The translations under genes and the position numbers were made by a program. Positions 37,362 to 45,921 of a stretch of DNA of 64,000 bases are shown here, piece after piece. The notes under the pieces were generated by a model. That model ran no database searches and was not told the DNA's origin. It saw only the letters and a program-made list of their open reading frames with translations. The DNA is taken from NCBI RefSeq assembly GCF_014651495.1, contig NZ_BMWZ01000006.1, positions 74,697-138,696 of the forward strand, given 5' to 3'. Every line of letters begins with the position of its first letter. Position 1 is the stretch's first letter. Source of the stretch: Algibacter mikhailovii (GTDB taxonomy: Bacteria; Bacteroidota; Bacteroidia; Flavobacteriales; Flavobacteriaceae).

Positions 37362-38417
37362 CTAAGAAATATGTTCTAATTTTTGAATATCTATAACCTT
37401 AATATTTCGTCCTTCGGCTACAATAATGCCTTGTTTTTTAAATTCTGTCAAGGCTCTTATTAAAGTTTCTGGGGCAATGCCTGCTACACTTGCTAAATCA
37501 TTTCTTGAGATTTTTATGGGGTCCTCTGGTTTACGATTAATTTTTTGTGCAAATTTTAAGATGGTTGCTGCTGTTTTTTGGTTTACTGAACCATAAGCCA
37601 TACGTATAAGTTGCTCCTTCACAACAGATAAGTCTTCTGTTAAAAGATCAACAAGTGCTAATACAACCTTATGGTTTTTATTAAGCATGGCCGTAAAATC
37701 TATAATGGAGATACCCAGAAGACTAGCATCAGCAATGGCAGTTGCAGTTTCTTTATGCGGAATAGTTTGAGTAAACGAGGTATAACCAAATAAATCATCT
37801 TCTTTATATAACGCGGTAACCAGTTCTTTTCCTTGATGGTCTATTCTATGACATTTTACGGCGCCTTTACTAATTAAATAGATGTAGTTTGAATGGTCCT
37901 CTTCCCGATAAATTATGGTATCATTTTTAAACGTAAATTCTTTCCCATTATCATCAAAGAAATTTTTTAAATCATTAAGTGATTTTATGTCGTTTTCGCC
38001 TGAAGGATTTGATTCAAAGTCTTGAGGACTGTTCAATTCTTGTAAAATAGAAACTTTAGCCAATCTACTTTCAATCGCGCTAATAAGTTCATCTTCTGTA
38101 AATGGTTTGGTTATATAATCATCTGCGCCTAAATTCATACCTTTTCTAACATCGGTACGCTCTGTCTTAGCAGATAAAAATATAAAGGGTATAAACTTTG
38201 TTAATTCACTTTCTGAAAGGGTTTTAAGCGCTGCATATCCGTCAAGTTCAGGCATCATAATATCACACACAATAATATCCGGATGTTGCTTTTTAGCTAA
38301 GGATACGCCAATTTTTCCATTTGAAGCTGTAATCACCTTATAGCCAGAAAGCTCTAAGAGCTCAGCAGTATTTTCTCTTAAAACGGTATCGTCTTCAATA
38401 AGTAAAATAGTTGTCAT
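37362..38417 (-). CDS. response regulator: REC domain fused to Crp/Fnr-type DNA-binding module
   Basis: The 351 residues contain a receiver domain (1-118) with phospho-acceptor Asp52 (IIVCDIMMPELDG), Lys104 and the usual acidic pair. A cyclic-nucleotide-binding-like beta barrel follows (about 145-250), then a dimer helix and a Crp-family helix-turn-helix (about 300-345). In the recognition helix, Glu317 and Arg321 have the same spacing as the base-reading Glu and Arg of CRP and FNR, which contact TGA half-sites. Cysteines for an FNR iron-sulfur cluster are absent. Its ATG overlaps the kinase stop by four bases. I infer that it binds the TGAT-N4-ATCA promoters around it. Confidence 0.93.
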   Translation of the reverse strand: MTTILLIEDDTVLRENTAELLELSGYKVITASNGKIGVSLAKKQHPDIIVCDIMMPELDGYAALKTLSESELTKFIPFIFLSAKTERTDVRKGMNLGADDYITKPFTEDELISAIESRLAKVSILQELNSPQDFESNPSGENDIKSLNDLKNFFDDNGKEFTFKNDTIIYREEDHSNYIYLISKGAVKCHRIDHQGKELVTALYKEDDLFGYTSFTQTIPHKETATAIADASLLGISIIDFTAMLNKNHKVVLALVDLLTEDLSVVKEQLIRMAYGSVNQKTAATILKFAQKINRKPEDPIKISRNDLASVAGIAPETLIRALTEFKKQGIIVAEGRNIKVIDIQKLEHIS

Positions 38418-40294
38418 AGTTTGGCCTTATTTGGAAATTCAATTATAAATGTACTTCCTTTATGTTCCTCACTTTTAAAGGAAATGGTTCCACCTAAGTT
38501 TTCTAAATGGTTTTTAGCAATATTTAAGCCTATACCTGTACCCTGTGAGTTAATCACGTTTTTAGCTCTAAAATAGCGCTCAAAAATACGTTTTTGGTCT
38601 ATTTTAGGAATGCCAATACCTCTATCTTTTACTAAGACCGTTGTATTGGTATTGTCTTGCTTAATATGTAAATCAATAGCTGTTTTTTCAGGCGAATATT
38701 TGATCGCGTTATGTAACAAGTTTGAAAAGATCAATTGAATTATTTTCTCATCTTGATATAGTGAGATTTCATCAATATTTTCAGGGTAATTTATTTTCTG
38801 TCCTTCTTTTAAAAGCATATTGGCATTATATACCACTTCATTAACAACTTTGCTCAGTTTAAAATGATTTAATGTATAATTTACTTTTCCGGTATCTAGT
38901 TTTTCAACAGACAAGAAGTCGTTAAGGATGTTGTTTAAAAAGTGAACCCTTTCATTTATTATTTTTATGTGCTTATTTCTTTTCTCTTGATGTTCGGTAA
39001 GTTGGTATTTACTCAATAATTGGCTTGAGGTTAAAATACCACTTAAGGGGGTTTTAAATTCATGAGACACCAAGGATAAAAAATTTGTTTTTAACTCGTT
39101 AAGCTCTTTTTCATTGCTCAGTGCCATTTTGAGCTGTTGCGTTCTTTCCTCAACTTTGTTTTCTAGTTGAGTGGTATAATTTTTACGATCGGTAATATCT
39201 AATATGATCGCAACAAAAACTTTATTTCCACTCAAATTAGATAATTGCAAATGAACCTCTACGGGATATTTTGAGCCATCTTTACGCTGGTGTTCTGTTT
39301 CAAACTCAACCTTTTCCACCTTTTTATTTAGCAATACATCAATCTTTTTTCTGAATTCATCCTTATTATTATCTGGTTTAATATCCAATGGCGTCATTGT
39401 CTTTAATTCATCAAGACTATAACCTATATTTTTTTGAGCACCATAGTTAGCATTGATAAATTTTAATGTGTCCGAATCAAAAACATAGATTTCATTAAGC
39501 GATTCATTAAAAATTGTGGCAAGATGATTGCGCTCTTCTTCTGACTTTATTCTCAGGGTAACATCATTTTGTATACCTATAAAATTTGTTACATTCCCAT
39601 GTTCATTGGTAATAGGAAAGACATATAAATCATTCCAAAACATGGTGCCATCTTTTTTATAATTACGCAATGTAGCTTGGCAGCTCTCTTTGTTTTTTAT
39701 CGCTTCCCTTAACTTTTTTAGAGGAGGTTGGGCTCTATCTTTACCTTGTAAGAACCTACAATTATGATTAAGTATTTCGGCATCAGAGTATCCTGTAAGG
39801 TTCTGAAATGCAGAATTAAAATAAATCACGGGGTTATCATGCCTCTGCGCATCGGTAATAATAACACCATTTTTTGCCGATTGCAATGCTTGCGTTCTAA
39901 GCATCAAGTTTCTCTCAATGGCTTTTTTTTCTGAAACATCTTTAACCAAAGCCATGACATAGGTTTTGTTATATATTTTAAATGGATTTAATTCAACTTC
40001 AATATGGAAAATAGTACCGTCTTTTTTTAATCCATAAAGGTCCCTTGCTTCACCCATTTTTCGTGGCTTTCCTTTTTGAATAAACTTTTCAAAATATGTC
40101 GCATGCTCTAAATGGTAATTGGAAGGTAATAGCAAGTTCAATTCTCTATCAATAAGTTCACTTTTGGCGTACCCAAAAATACGTTCAGCAGACGCATTAA
40201 CCTCTACTATGATTTGATGACTGTCTACAATGATAACAGCCTCAGAAACAGTTGCTAGTAGAATATTAAATATTTCTTGGTCTTGCTTAAACAT
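38414..40294 (-). CDS. LOV-domain (blue-light type) histidine kinase with three PAS domains
   Basis: The 626-residue soluble kinase has PAS1 (about 8-120), a LOV-type PAS2 (about 130-247), PAS3 (about 258-370), a coiled coil, and HisKA/HATPase domains (about 400-622). Phospho-acceptor His411 lies in VSHEFKTPLSG; Asn529, the DRGIGIP and GTGIGL boxes are intact. PAS2 carries NCRFLQ with Cys179, and Asn211, Asn221 and Gln242 at offsets of 32, 10 and 21 residues, identical to oat phototropin LOV2. Flavin binding and cysteinyl-adduct photochemistry are therefore expected. There are no membrane helices. It is translationally coupled to the REC-Crp regulator. Redox sensing by the same flavin is an alternative. 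Confidence 0.93.
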   Translation of the reverse strand: MFKQDQEIFNILLATVSEAVIIVDSHQIIVEVNASAERIFGYAKSELIDRELNLLLPSNYHLEHATYFEKFIQKGKPRKMGEARDLYGLKKDGTIFHIEVELNPFKIYNKTYVMALVKDVSEKKAIERNLMLRTQALQSAKNGVIITDAQRHDNPVIYFNSAFQNLTGYSDAEILNHNCRFLQGKDRAQPPLKKLREAIKNKESCQATLRNYKKDGTMFWNDLYVFPITNEHGNVTNFIGIQNDVTLRIKSEEERNHLATIFNESLNEIYVFDSDTLKFINANYGAQKNIGYSLDELKTMTPLDIKPDNNKDEFRKKIDVLLNKKVEKVEFETEHQRKDGSKYPVEVHLQLSNLSGNKVFVAIILDITDRKNYTTQLENKVEERTQQLKMALSNEKELNELKTNFLSLVSHEFKTPLSGILTSSQLLSKYQLTEHQEKRNKHIKIINERVHFLNNILNDFLSVEKLDTGKVNYTLNHFKLSKVVNEVVYNANMLLKEGQKINYPENIDEISLYQDEKIIQLIFSNLLHNAIKYSPEKTAIDLHIKQDNTNTTVLVKDRGIGIPKIDQKRIFERYFRAKNVINSQGTGIGLNIAKNHLENLGGTISFKSEEHKGSTFIIEFPNKAKL

Positions 40295-40322
40295 AAAACA
40301 AGGTCTTTTATGAATGGTACTT

Positions 40323-40330
40323 TAAAAATA
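40323..40330 (-). promoter_or_regulatory. possible -7 box of the LOV kinase operon
   Basis: On the minus strand TATTTTTA lies 29 bases before the kinase ATG and 24 bases from the divergent Fnr-like site 5. The shared site could therefore also serve the regulator's own operon, with spacing one base longer than in the other units. Confidence 0.4.
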
Positions 40331-40354
40331 CGAAAAAAGCACTGTTTCTTATAC

Positions 40355-40397
40355 TGACTTATATCATATATATTTAACAAATAAGTACTTAAATTTA
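40355..40397 (+). promoter_or_regulatory. Fnr-like activator site plus -7 box of the terB/thioredoxin/exporter operon (site 5)
   Basis: CTGACTTATATCATA with core TGAC-TTAT-ATCA at 40355-40366, 23 bases, then TAAATTTA at 40390-40397. The gene start is at 40416. The site lies in the divergent gap with the LOV kinase gene. Confidence 0.75.
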
Positions 40398-40415
40398 GTC
40401 TCAGTTTTTCTTGAA

Positions 40416-40811
40416 ATGGAAACTAAAAAGACATTAAAAATTAAATTTTACCAAAACCTAGGTATGTTACTCTATGCCATTGCTGCGGCAGATAAGCAAG
40501 TACGCGAGGAAGAATTTAACAAATTTAAAGTTTTGGTAAAAGAGCACTGGGAAGAAAATAATGATGAAAAAGAAAATACGGTTTATCAAATCGTGAATGC
40601 TTTTGAAAGGTTACATAAAAAAGAAGCCTTGAATGCCGAAAAGTACTTCAACGATTTTGTAAACTATAGAAATGAATATCCAGATTTATTTACAGAAGCC
40701 GTTAGAAAACGTATTATGAAAACAGCTAGTTTAGTAGCTTTATCCTTTTCTAAAGTAAATAAATCGGAACTAATTATCCTGGCCAAATTAGATATGGCCT
40801 TAAAAAAATAA
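40416..40811 (+). CDS. TerB-like protein
   Basis: This 131-residue all-helical cytoplasmic protein has the TerB-type pattern LGMLLYAIAAADKQVREEEFNKF near the N-terminus. TerB-like domains occur in tellurite-resistance and general stress loci, but the biochemical role is uncertain. It is the first gene of a five-gene plus-strand unit with thioredoxin and a MacA/MacB-type exporter. It begins 19 bases after the -7 box of site 5, divergent from the LOV kinase. Confidence 0.75.
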   Translation: METKKTLKIKFYQNLGMLLYAIAAADKQVREEEFNKFKVLVKEHWEENNDEKENTVYQIVNAFERLHKKEALNAEKYFNDFVNYRNEYPDLFTEAVRKRIMKTASLVALSFSKVNKSELIILAKLDMALKK

Positions 40812-40820
40812 ATTAATAAA

Positions 40821-41117
40821 ATGAGCAGTTTTAATAGTATTATAAACACAAGTCAATTGGTACTCATTGATTTTTATGCAAATTGGTGTGGGCCGTGTAA
40901 AGTCTTAGCTCCTATTTTAAAGGAGGTGAAGCATGAACTTGCCGACAAGATCAAAATTTTAAAAATTGATGTTGACAAAAATCAAACTTTGGCCGCCAAA
41001 TATCAAGTTAGAGGGGTGCCAACCATGATACTTTTTAAAGATGGAAAGCAACTTTGGCGTCAATCTGGTGTGTTACAGAAAGACGATATCGTTGCCATTA
41101 TTAACCAACATGCTTAA
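40821..41117 (+). CDS. trxA: thioredoxin
   Basis: A small (98-residue) cytoplasmic thioredoxin with the WCGPC active site (Cys25 and Cys28), preceded by LIDFYAN, and the cis-proline in RGVPTMILF. It reduces protein disulfides. It follows the TerB-like gene after 9 bases and precedes the exporter adaptor by 12, so it belongs to the same stress transcript. Another thioredoxin may be the housekeeping one; the symbol denotes family only. Confidence 0.93.
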   Translation: MSSFNSIINTSQLVLIDFYANWCGPCKVLAPILKEVKHELADKIKILKIDVDKNQTLAAKYQVRGVPTMILFKDGKQLWRQSGVLQKDDIVAIINQHA

Positions 41118-41129
41118 AGATTATGTGCT

Positions 41130-42209
41130 ATGAGATTATATGTTATGGTGATTCTCGTTTTTACAATAGGGTCTTGCTCTGAATCGCGTTACAAAATCCT
41201 GCCAACGGAGCGTGCTTTAACAGAATCTGTATATTCTTCAGTTACCATTCAACCAGATAGTTTGTACCAAGTGTATGCCATTGTAGCTGGTATTTTGGAT
41301 GAGAATTTGGTTGAAGAGGGTGATGTGGTTTTAAAAGATGATCCTTTGATTCAAATTATCAATAGTGCAACAGAACTAAATGCACAAAACGCAAAATTTA
41401 GTTTAGAATTGGCAAAAGAAAATTATAATGGCAGTTCGGCTATTTTAAATAGTATAAATGAAGAGATTATTGGCGCCAAACTTCAGTATAAAAACGATTC
41501 CATTAACTTCAATAGACAAAAAAACCTCTGGGAACAAAAGATAGGCTCTAAGGTAGACTATGACACGAAAAAACTGAAGTTTGAATTAACTTCAAACACA
41601 TTAAAACTTTTACAAAGTAAATATGATAGAACAAAAAGGGAATTAGAAACTGCAGTTAAGCAATCAGAAAACAATTATAAAACAGCACTAATTACGACTA
41701 AAGATTTTACAGTAAAAAGTAAAATAAACGGTAAAGTATATGCCTTATATAAAGAATCTGGGGAAATTGTAAATACTATGGAACCACTAGCATCTATTGG
41801 CCATACTTCGCGTTTTATTATCAATATGCTGGTAGATGAAGTGGATATTGTGCGCATTAATCTCAATCAAGAGGTATTAGTTCATTTGGATGCTTATAGC
41901 GACAAGGTTTTTAAAGGAACCGTTTCAAAAATATATCCTAAAAAGGATGAGCGCAATCAAACCTTTAAAGTGGAAGCTGTTTTTGAAAATCCTCCTGCTA
42001 TATTGTATCCCGGACTTTCAGGCGAAGCTAATATTATTATTGCAAGAAAGGATAAGGTTTTGACTATTCCCAAAGCCTTTTTGATAGATGATGGCATGGT
42101 AAAAACTGATGCTGGTGTAATACCCATAACCATTGGGCTTCAAAACATGGAATATGTTGAAGTACTCTCAGGAATTACCAAAGATACTCACCTCTATAAG
42201 CCAGAATAA
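41130..42209 (+). CDS. lipoprotein periplasmic adaptor of an ABC exporter (MacA/HlyD family)
   Basis: The 359-residue lipoprotein (lipobox TIGSC, Cys16) has the order expected for membrane-fusion proteins: half-lipoyl segment around 45-70 (AGILDENLVEEGDVVLKDDPLIQI), a long coiled-coil hairpin (about 75-185), a second half-lipoyl (KINGKVYALYKESGEIV) and a beta-barrel (about 225-300). It links an inner-membrane ABC pump to an outer-membrane channel, which is not encoded here. The stop codon overlaps the permease ATG by one base. Confidence 0.88.
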   Translation: MRLYVMVILVFTIGSCSESRYKILPTERALTESVYSSVTIQPDSLYQVYAIVAGILDENLVEEGDVVLKDDPLIQIINSATELNAQNAKFSLELAKENYNGSSAILNSINEEIIGAKLQYKNDSINFNRQKNLWEQKIGSKVDYDTKKLKFELTSNTLKLLQSKYDRTKRELETAVKQSENNYKTALITTKDFTVKSKINGKVYALYKESGEIVNTMEPLASIGHTSRFIINMLVDEVDIVRINLNQEVLVHLDAYSDKVFKGTVSKIYPKKDERNQTFKVEAVFENPPAILYPGLSGEANIIIARKDKVLTIPKAFLIDDGMVKTDAGVIPITIGLQNMEYVEVLSGITKDTHLYKPE

Positions 42210-43471
42210 TGACAAATTGGAGCGTCATATTAGGCATTGCAAAAACCCATTTGCTAACCAAAATTAAGCAAACATCCATTGCCGCTCTTGGGGTTACTTT
42301 TGGTATTGGTTCTTACATCACCCTAGTGTGTTTTATGACTGGTTTAAACGCTATGCTAGATAATTTAATACTAAATCAAACACCGCATATTCATGTTTAT
42401 AATGAGATAGAGCCTTCAAAAAACCAACCCATTTCTCTTTATAACGACGTTGCCGAATCTTTTAACGTAGTTCATTCCATAAAGCCTAAACGAAGTCAGA
42501 AGAAAATTCATAATGCCTTACCCATTATTTCCTATTTAGAAGAGAATAAAGATGTTCGAGGGGCGCTTCCCCAGGTAAAAACTCAAATTTTTTATATAGC
42601 AGGTTCCATTGAATTAGGTGGTAATCTTACTGGTATAAACCCAGTAAGTGAAGCACGCTTATTTAATATGAGCGATTATATTGTTGAAGGCTCTGCTGAG
42701 GCCTTAGAGCATACAGATAATAGTATTTTGTTAGGTATTGGCATTGCAAAAAAAATGTCATTAAAAGTTGGAGACCGTGTACAAGTGAGTCCAATTAATG
42801 GCGGTATTTTTCCACTTAAAATAGTAGGGTTTTATCAAAGTGGTATTGCCGACCTAGATGCGATACAAAGTTTTACAAACATCAAAACTGTTCAACGCAT
42901 TTTAGGCGAAGCCAATAATTATATCACAGACATAAATATTAAACTGTATGATATCGAACGGGCTGTCCCATTAGCAAAAAAAATAGAACAACAATTCAAA
43001 CTTACTGCTATTGATATTAAAACAGCAAATGCACAATTTGAAACAGGTACCACTATTAGAAACTTGATAACTTATGCCGTTTCAATCACATTACTTATTG
43101 TAGCAGGATTTGGAATTTACAACATTTTAAATATGCTTATTTATGAAAAAATGAATGACATTGCGATACTAAAAGCTACAGGGTTTTCTGGTAAAGATGT
43201 CCAACTTATATTTATGAGTCAGGCTATGATCATTGGTTTTGTAGGTGGTGTTTTAGGCTTACTTATTGGCCTAGGGTTAACTAGTCTAATCAGTACCATT
43301 CCGTTTCAAACCGAAGCATTACCCACGGTTGAAACCTACCCCATAAATTTGAATCCCATGTTTTTTGTTATAGGGTTTTTATTTGCCATAATATCTACCT
43401 TTTTAGCTGGTTATTTACCTTCAAAAAAAGCAAAAAAAATAGATCCCGTAAAAATTATTAGAGGCCAATAA
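42209..43471 (+). CDS. ABC transporter permease, MacB/FtsX type
   Basis: The 420 residues show the four-helix FtsX/MacB topology: one helix near 25-47, a large periplasmic domain (about 55-280), then three C-terminal helices (about 290-312, 340-365 and 385-405). It ends with the PSKKAKKIDPVKIIRGQ tail typical of the family. Together with the adaptor and the ATPase it makes a mechanotransmission-type exporter, for example of lipoproteins, peptides or toxic compounds. The cargo cannot be told from sequence. Confidence 0.88.
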   Translation: MTNWSVILGIAKTHLLTKIKQTSIAALGVTFGIGSYITLVCFMTGLNAMLDNLILNQTPHIHVYNEIEPSKNQPISLYNDVAESFNVVHSIKPKRSQKKIHNALPIISYLEENKDVRGALPQVKTQIFYIAGSIELGGNLTGINPVSEARLFNMSDYIVEGSAEALEHTDNSILLGIGIAKKMSLKVGDRVQVSPINGGIFPLKIVGFYQSGIADLDAIQSFTNIKTVQRILGEANNYITDINIKLYDIERAVPLAKKIEQQFKLTAIDIKTANAQFETGTTIRNLITYAVSITLLIVAGFGIYNILNMLIYEKMNDIAILKATGFSGKDVQLIFMSQAMIIGFVGGVLGLLIGLGLTSLISTIPFQTEALPTVETYPINLNPMFFVIGFLFAIISTFLAGYLPSKKAKKIDPVKIIRGQ

Positions 43472-43472
43472 A

Positions 43473-44144
43473 ATGAATATTGTATTAGAAGCAAATCATA
43501 TTAATAAGTACTTTAAAAAACCGGTATTATTCCATGTTTTGAAGGATATTAGTTTTCAGATTAAAAAAGGAGAATTTGCCTCAATTATGGGGAAATCAGG
43601 TTGTGGAAAATCTACTTTACTCTACATTTTATCTACTATGGATACCGATTATGATGGTGAACTTTATTTAAATAATCAATTGGTTACAAATCAAGATCGA
43701 GACCACTTGTCATACATAAGGAATAAGCATATCGGGTTCGTGTTTCAGTTTCATTATTTATTATCTGAATTTTCAGTGTTAGAAAACGTAATGCTTCCCG
43801 CTAAAAAACTGGCCGAAAAATCATATCAGGAGATAGAGTATGATGCATTTGAAAAATTAAAAATGTTGAATATTGAGCATTTAGCAAAAAAACGAGCCTC
43901 ACAAGTTTCTGGGGGCGAAAAACAACGCATCGCCATAGCCCGAGCTTTAATTAATAATCCTTCTATTATTATGGGTGATGAACCTACCGGAAACCTAGAC
44001 AGCCACAATGCAGAGAATGTATTCAATATCTTCAAAAAGCTTAGTATAGAACAAGGGCTATCCCTTTTAATTGTTACTCATGATGATGATTTTGCCAATA
44101 AAACGGATCGCATTATTCAAATGGCTGATGGTAAAATTATATAA
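43473..44144 (+). CDS. ABC transporter ATP-binding protein, MacB/LolD type
   Basis: This is a 223-residue ATPase with Walker A GKSGCGKST (about 39-47), signature VSGGEKQR, Walker B IIMGDEPTGNLDS and a switch His in LLIVTHDDDF. The GNLDS variant is typical of the LolD/MacB group. The start is one base after the permease stop. It energises the adaptor/permease pair and ends the operon that starts with the TerB-like gene. Confidence 0.92.
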   Translation: MNIVLEANHINKYFKKPVLFHVLKDISFQIKKGEFASIMGKSGCGKSTLLYILSTMDTDYDGELYLNNQLVTNQDRDHLSYIRNKHIGFVFQFHYLLSEFSVLENVMLPAKKLAEKSYQEIEYDAFEKLKMLNIEHLAKKRASQVSGGEKQRIAIARALINNPSIIMGDEPTGNLDSHNAENVFNIFKKLSIEQGLSLLIVTHDDDFANKTDRIIQMADGKII

Positions 44145-44208
44145 TTTTATTTTTAGCCTATGTTATAGGTTATAACCTTGTCTCAACGTTTAAATTACTT
44201 TATTGGAC

Positions 44209-44251
44209 TGATTTATATCATTGACCAAAAGCTAAATACGAAGTAGATTAG
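44209..44251 (+). promoter_or_regulatory. Fnr-like activator site plus -7 box of a PNPOx-like gene (site 6)
   Basis: CTGATTTATATCATT with TGAT-N4-ATCA at 44209-44220, 23 bases, then TAGATTAG at 44244-44251. The gene start is at 44278. Confidence 0.8.
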
Positions 44252-44277
44252 AGAAGTCATTAAATACTTCGTGAATC

Positions 44278-44826
44278 ATGATTACTAATTTAAATAAACA
44301 GGAATGCCTCAAAATACTTAATAATAATTATATAGGTCATCTAGCTTACGTCTATAACAACTTGCCATTTGTAATACCTATTACGTATTTTTTCGATAAA
44401 AAAAACATGACTATTATTGGGTATACTGGTGAAGGTCATAAAACCAAAGCATTGAAACAGAACAATGCCATAGCACTTGAAATTGCAGAGATTTCGTCTG
44501 TAAATAAATGGAAATCTATCTTAATTCAGGGTGATTTTGAAATACTGGATGGGCCAGACGCAAAGAGTGAACTACATAAATTTGCTGTAGGCGTAAAAAA
44601 ACTAATTACACAAAATGAAAACAAAACATTTCATTTTATTCCTGATTTTTCTGGTAAAACAAATTCTGAAGTTGCACCTATAGTTTACCATATAAACATT
44701 CATGAAATAACGGGGAAGGAACGTAATTCTCAGGAGAATGACTTTTTAAAGCGGTATTCAATGGGACATGAAAAAGGTTTAAGGAAGATAAAAACTGATG
44801 TAGTGAATTATTTAAAAATCAGTTGA
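44278..44826 (+). CDS. pyridoxamine 5'-phosphate oxidase-like flavin-binding protein
   Basis: The 182 residues form a split-barrel FMN-binding fold of the PNPOx-like/NimA-like group, with NNYIGHLAYVYNNLPFVIPITYFFD at the N-terminus and TGEGHKTKALKQNN typical of the flavin-binding region. Members reduce nitro compounds or bind flavin or haem; the exact reaction is unknown. A close homologue lies at 45456. It has the shared Fnr-like promoter and is followed by a small secreted PepSY-like gene. Confidence 0.82.
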   Translation: MITNLNKQECLKILNNNYIGHLAYVYNNLPFVIPITYFFDKKNMTIIGYTGEGHKTKALKQNNAIALEIAEISSVNKWKSILIQGDFEILDGPDAKSELHKFAVGVKKLITQNENKTFHFIPDFSGKTNSEVAPIVYHINIHEITGKERNSQENDFLKRYSMGHEKGLRKIKTDVVNYLKIS

Positions 44827-44861
44827 CGAAACATAGTTTTTTTAACATAAAAATTTGAATC

Positions 44862-45359
44862 ATGAAAACTTTAATTTTTGGTTTATTAATATTGGGATTA
44901 ACCACCCAAATTTATGCTCAAAACACTGAAACAATGGAACCCGTTTACATTGTGCATAACTATAAGTATTTGAGTGACGTTAACGCTGCAGAAACGGCTA
45001 TTCCTGTTGAAGAACTCCATTTAAAAGTAAGTGATTTTAGTGTGGAAGAATTAGATGTATATGCAGATGAACATGAATTCTATGATGTGTACTTCTTTAT
45101 TCCGGAAGGAAAAATATTGGCTTCTTATGATAAGGACAGTAATTTATTAAGCACTGTAGAACGATATAAAGACATAGATTTACCGCCCTCTGTTTTAGAA
45201 GCGTTAGAAACGAGATTCCCAAATTGGTCCATATCAAAAAACGTTTACCTGGTGGATTATAAAGATTCGCGCTTCACAAAACAACTTTATAAACTCACAC
45301 TTGAGAATAACGACAAACGGATTAAGGTTAAAGTAAACGAAAATGGTGTTTTTCTATAG
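44862..45359 (+). CDS. secreted PepSY-like protein
   Basis: This is a 165-residue exported protein with signal peptide 1-19 (ending TQIYAQ). The C-terminal half, with DLPPSVLEALETRFPNWSISKNVYLVDY and a final basic beta hairpin ending VKVNENGVFL, has the pattern of the periplasmic PepSY-like beta/alpha domains common in Bacteroidota. Those domains are often near stress or two-component genes. Its function is unknown. It starts 35 bases after the flavin-binding gene and ends just before a strong hairpin. Confidence 0.7.
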   Translation: MKTLIFGLLILGLTTQIYAQNTETMEPVYIVHNYKYLSDVNAAETAIPVEELHLKVSDFSVEELDVYADEHEFYDVYFFIPEGKILASYDKDSNLLSTVERYKDIDLPPSVLEALETRFPNWSISKNVYLVDYKDSRFTKQLYKLTLENNDKRIKVKVNENGVFL

Positions 45360-45389
45360 ATCTTTAGTATTTATAGTAATAAAACACCA

Positions 45390-45432
45390 TTAAGAAAAGC
45401 ACTTCTAAGATAGCTAGAGGTGCTTTTCTTAA
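45390..45432. terminator. long hairpin terminator between two units
   Basis: An eighteen-base stem, from TTAAGAAAAGCACTTCTA (45390-45407) to TAGAGGTGCTTTTCTTAA (45415-45432), has one G-T pair and a seven-base loop. The right arm ends in a T-rich run. It probably ends the PNPOx/PepSY-like unit. Confidence 0.75.
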
Positions 45433-45434
45433 AA

Positions 45435-45442
45435 TAATTTTG
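45435..45442 (+). promoter_or_regulatory. putative -7 box of the second PNPOx-like gene
   Basis: TAATTTTG matches TAnnTTTG and lies 13 bases before the ATG at 45456. No Fnr-like palindrome is present at the usual distance, so this gene seems outside the shared promoter set. Confidence 0.45.
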
Positions 45443-45455
45443 AAGAACAAGAGCA

Positions 45456-45905
45456 ATGAAGGATCTAAAAACATTTGAGGCCATTTACATTCTAAAAAAT
45501 AATTATATCGGTAATTTATCATACGTATGGAAAAACAAACCCTATGTAATACCAATTACGTATTACTTTGATGAAGAGTCATATAGTCTAATTAGTTATT
45601 CGGGTGAAGGTCATAAGATAGAGGCTATGCGAACAAATAATTTTGTTTCAATGGGTCTAGCCGAAATAGAGTCTGCAAATAAATGGGAAAGTGTATTAGC
45701 ACATGGCGAGTTTGAAGAACTTAATGGAGCTTATGCTAAGCAGGTATTGCATAAGTTCGCAAACGGTGTAAAAAAAGTCATGTTTATTAAAGAAGATAAA
45801 TACCCAGATTTAATAAGTGATTTTTCGAGTAAAACTTTGTCTAGGAAACCAATAATTTATCGCATCAAAATTTCTGAAATTACTGGTAAGGTTAGAACGT
45901 ACTAA
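45456..45905 (+). CDS. pyridoxamine 5'-phosphate oxidase-like flavin-binding protein (second copy)
   Basis: The 149 residues are clearly related to the protein at 44278: NNYIGNLSYVWKNKPYVIPITYYFD and YSGEGHKIEAMRTNN match its N-terminal half, and the YRIKISEITGK ending matches too. It is about 30 residues shorter because the basic C-terminal extension is missing. A flavin-dependent reductase or flavin-storage role is likely. It follows the long hairpin and is followed 16 bases later by a small membrane protein gene. Confidence 0.82.
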   Translation: MKDLKTFEAIYILKNNYIGNLSYVWKNKPYVIPITYYFDEESYSLISYSGEGHKIEAMRTNNFVSMGLAEIESANKWESVLAHGEFEELNGAYAKQVLHKFANGVKKVMFIKEDKYPDLISDFSSKTLSRKPIIYRIKISEITGKVRTY

Positions 45906-45921
45906 ATCAATATTTGTCCTT

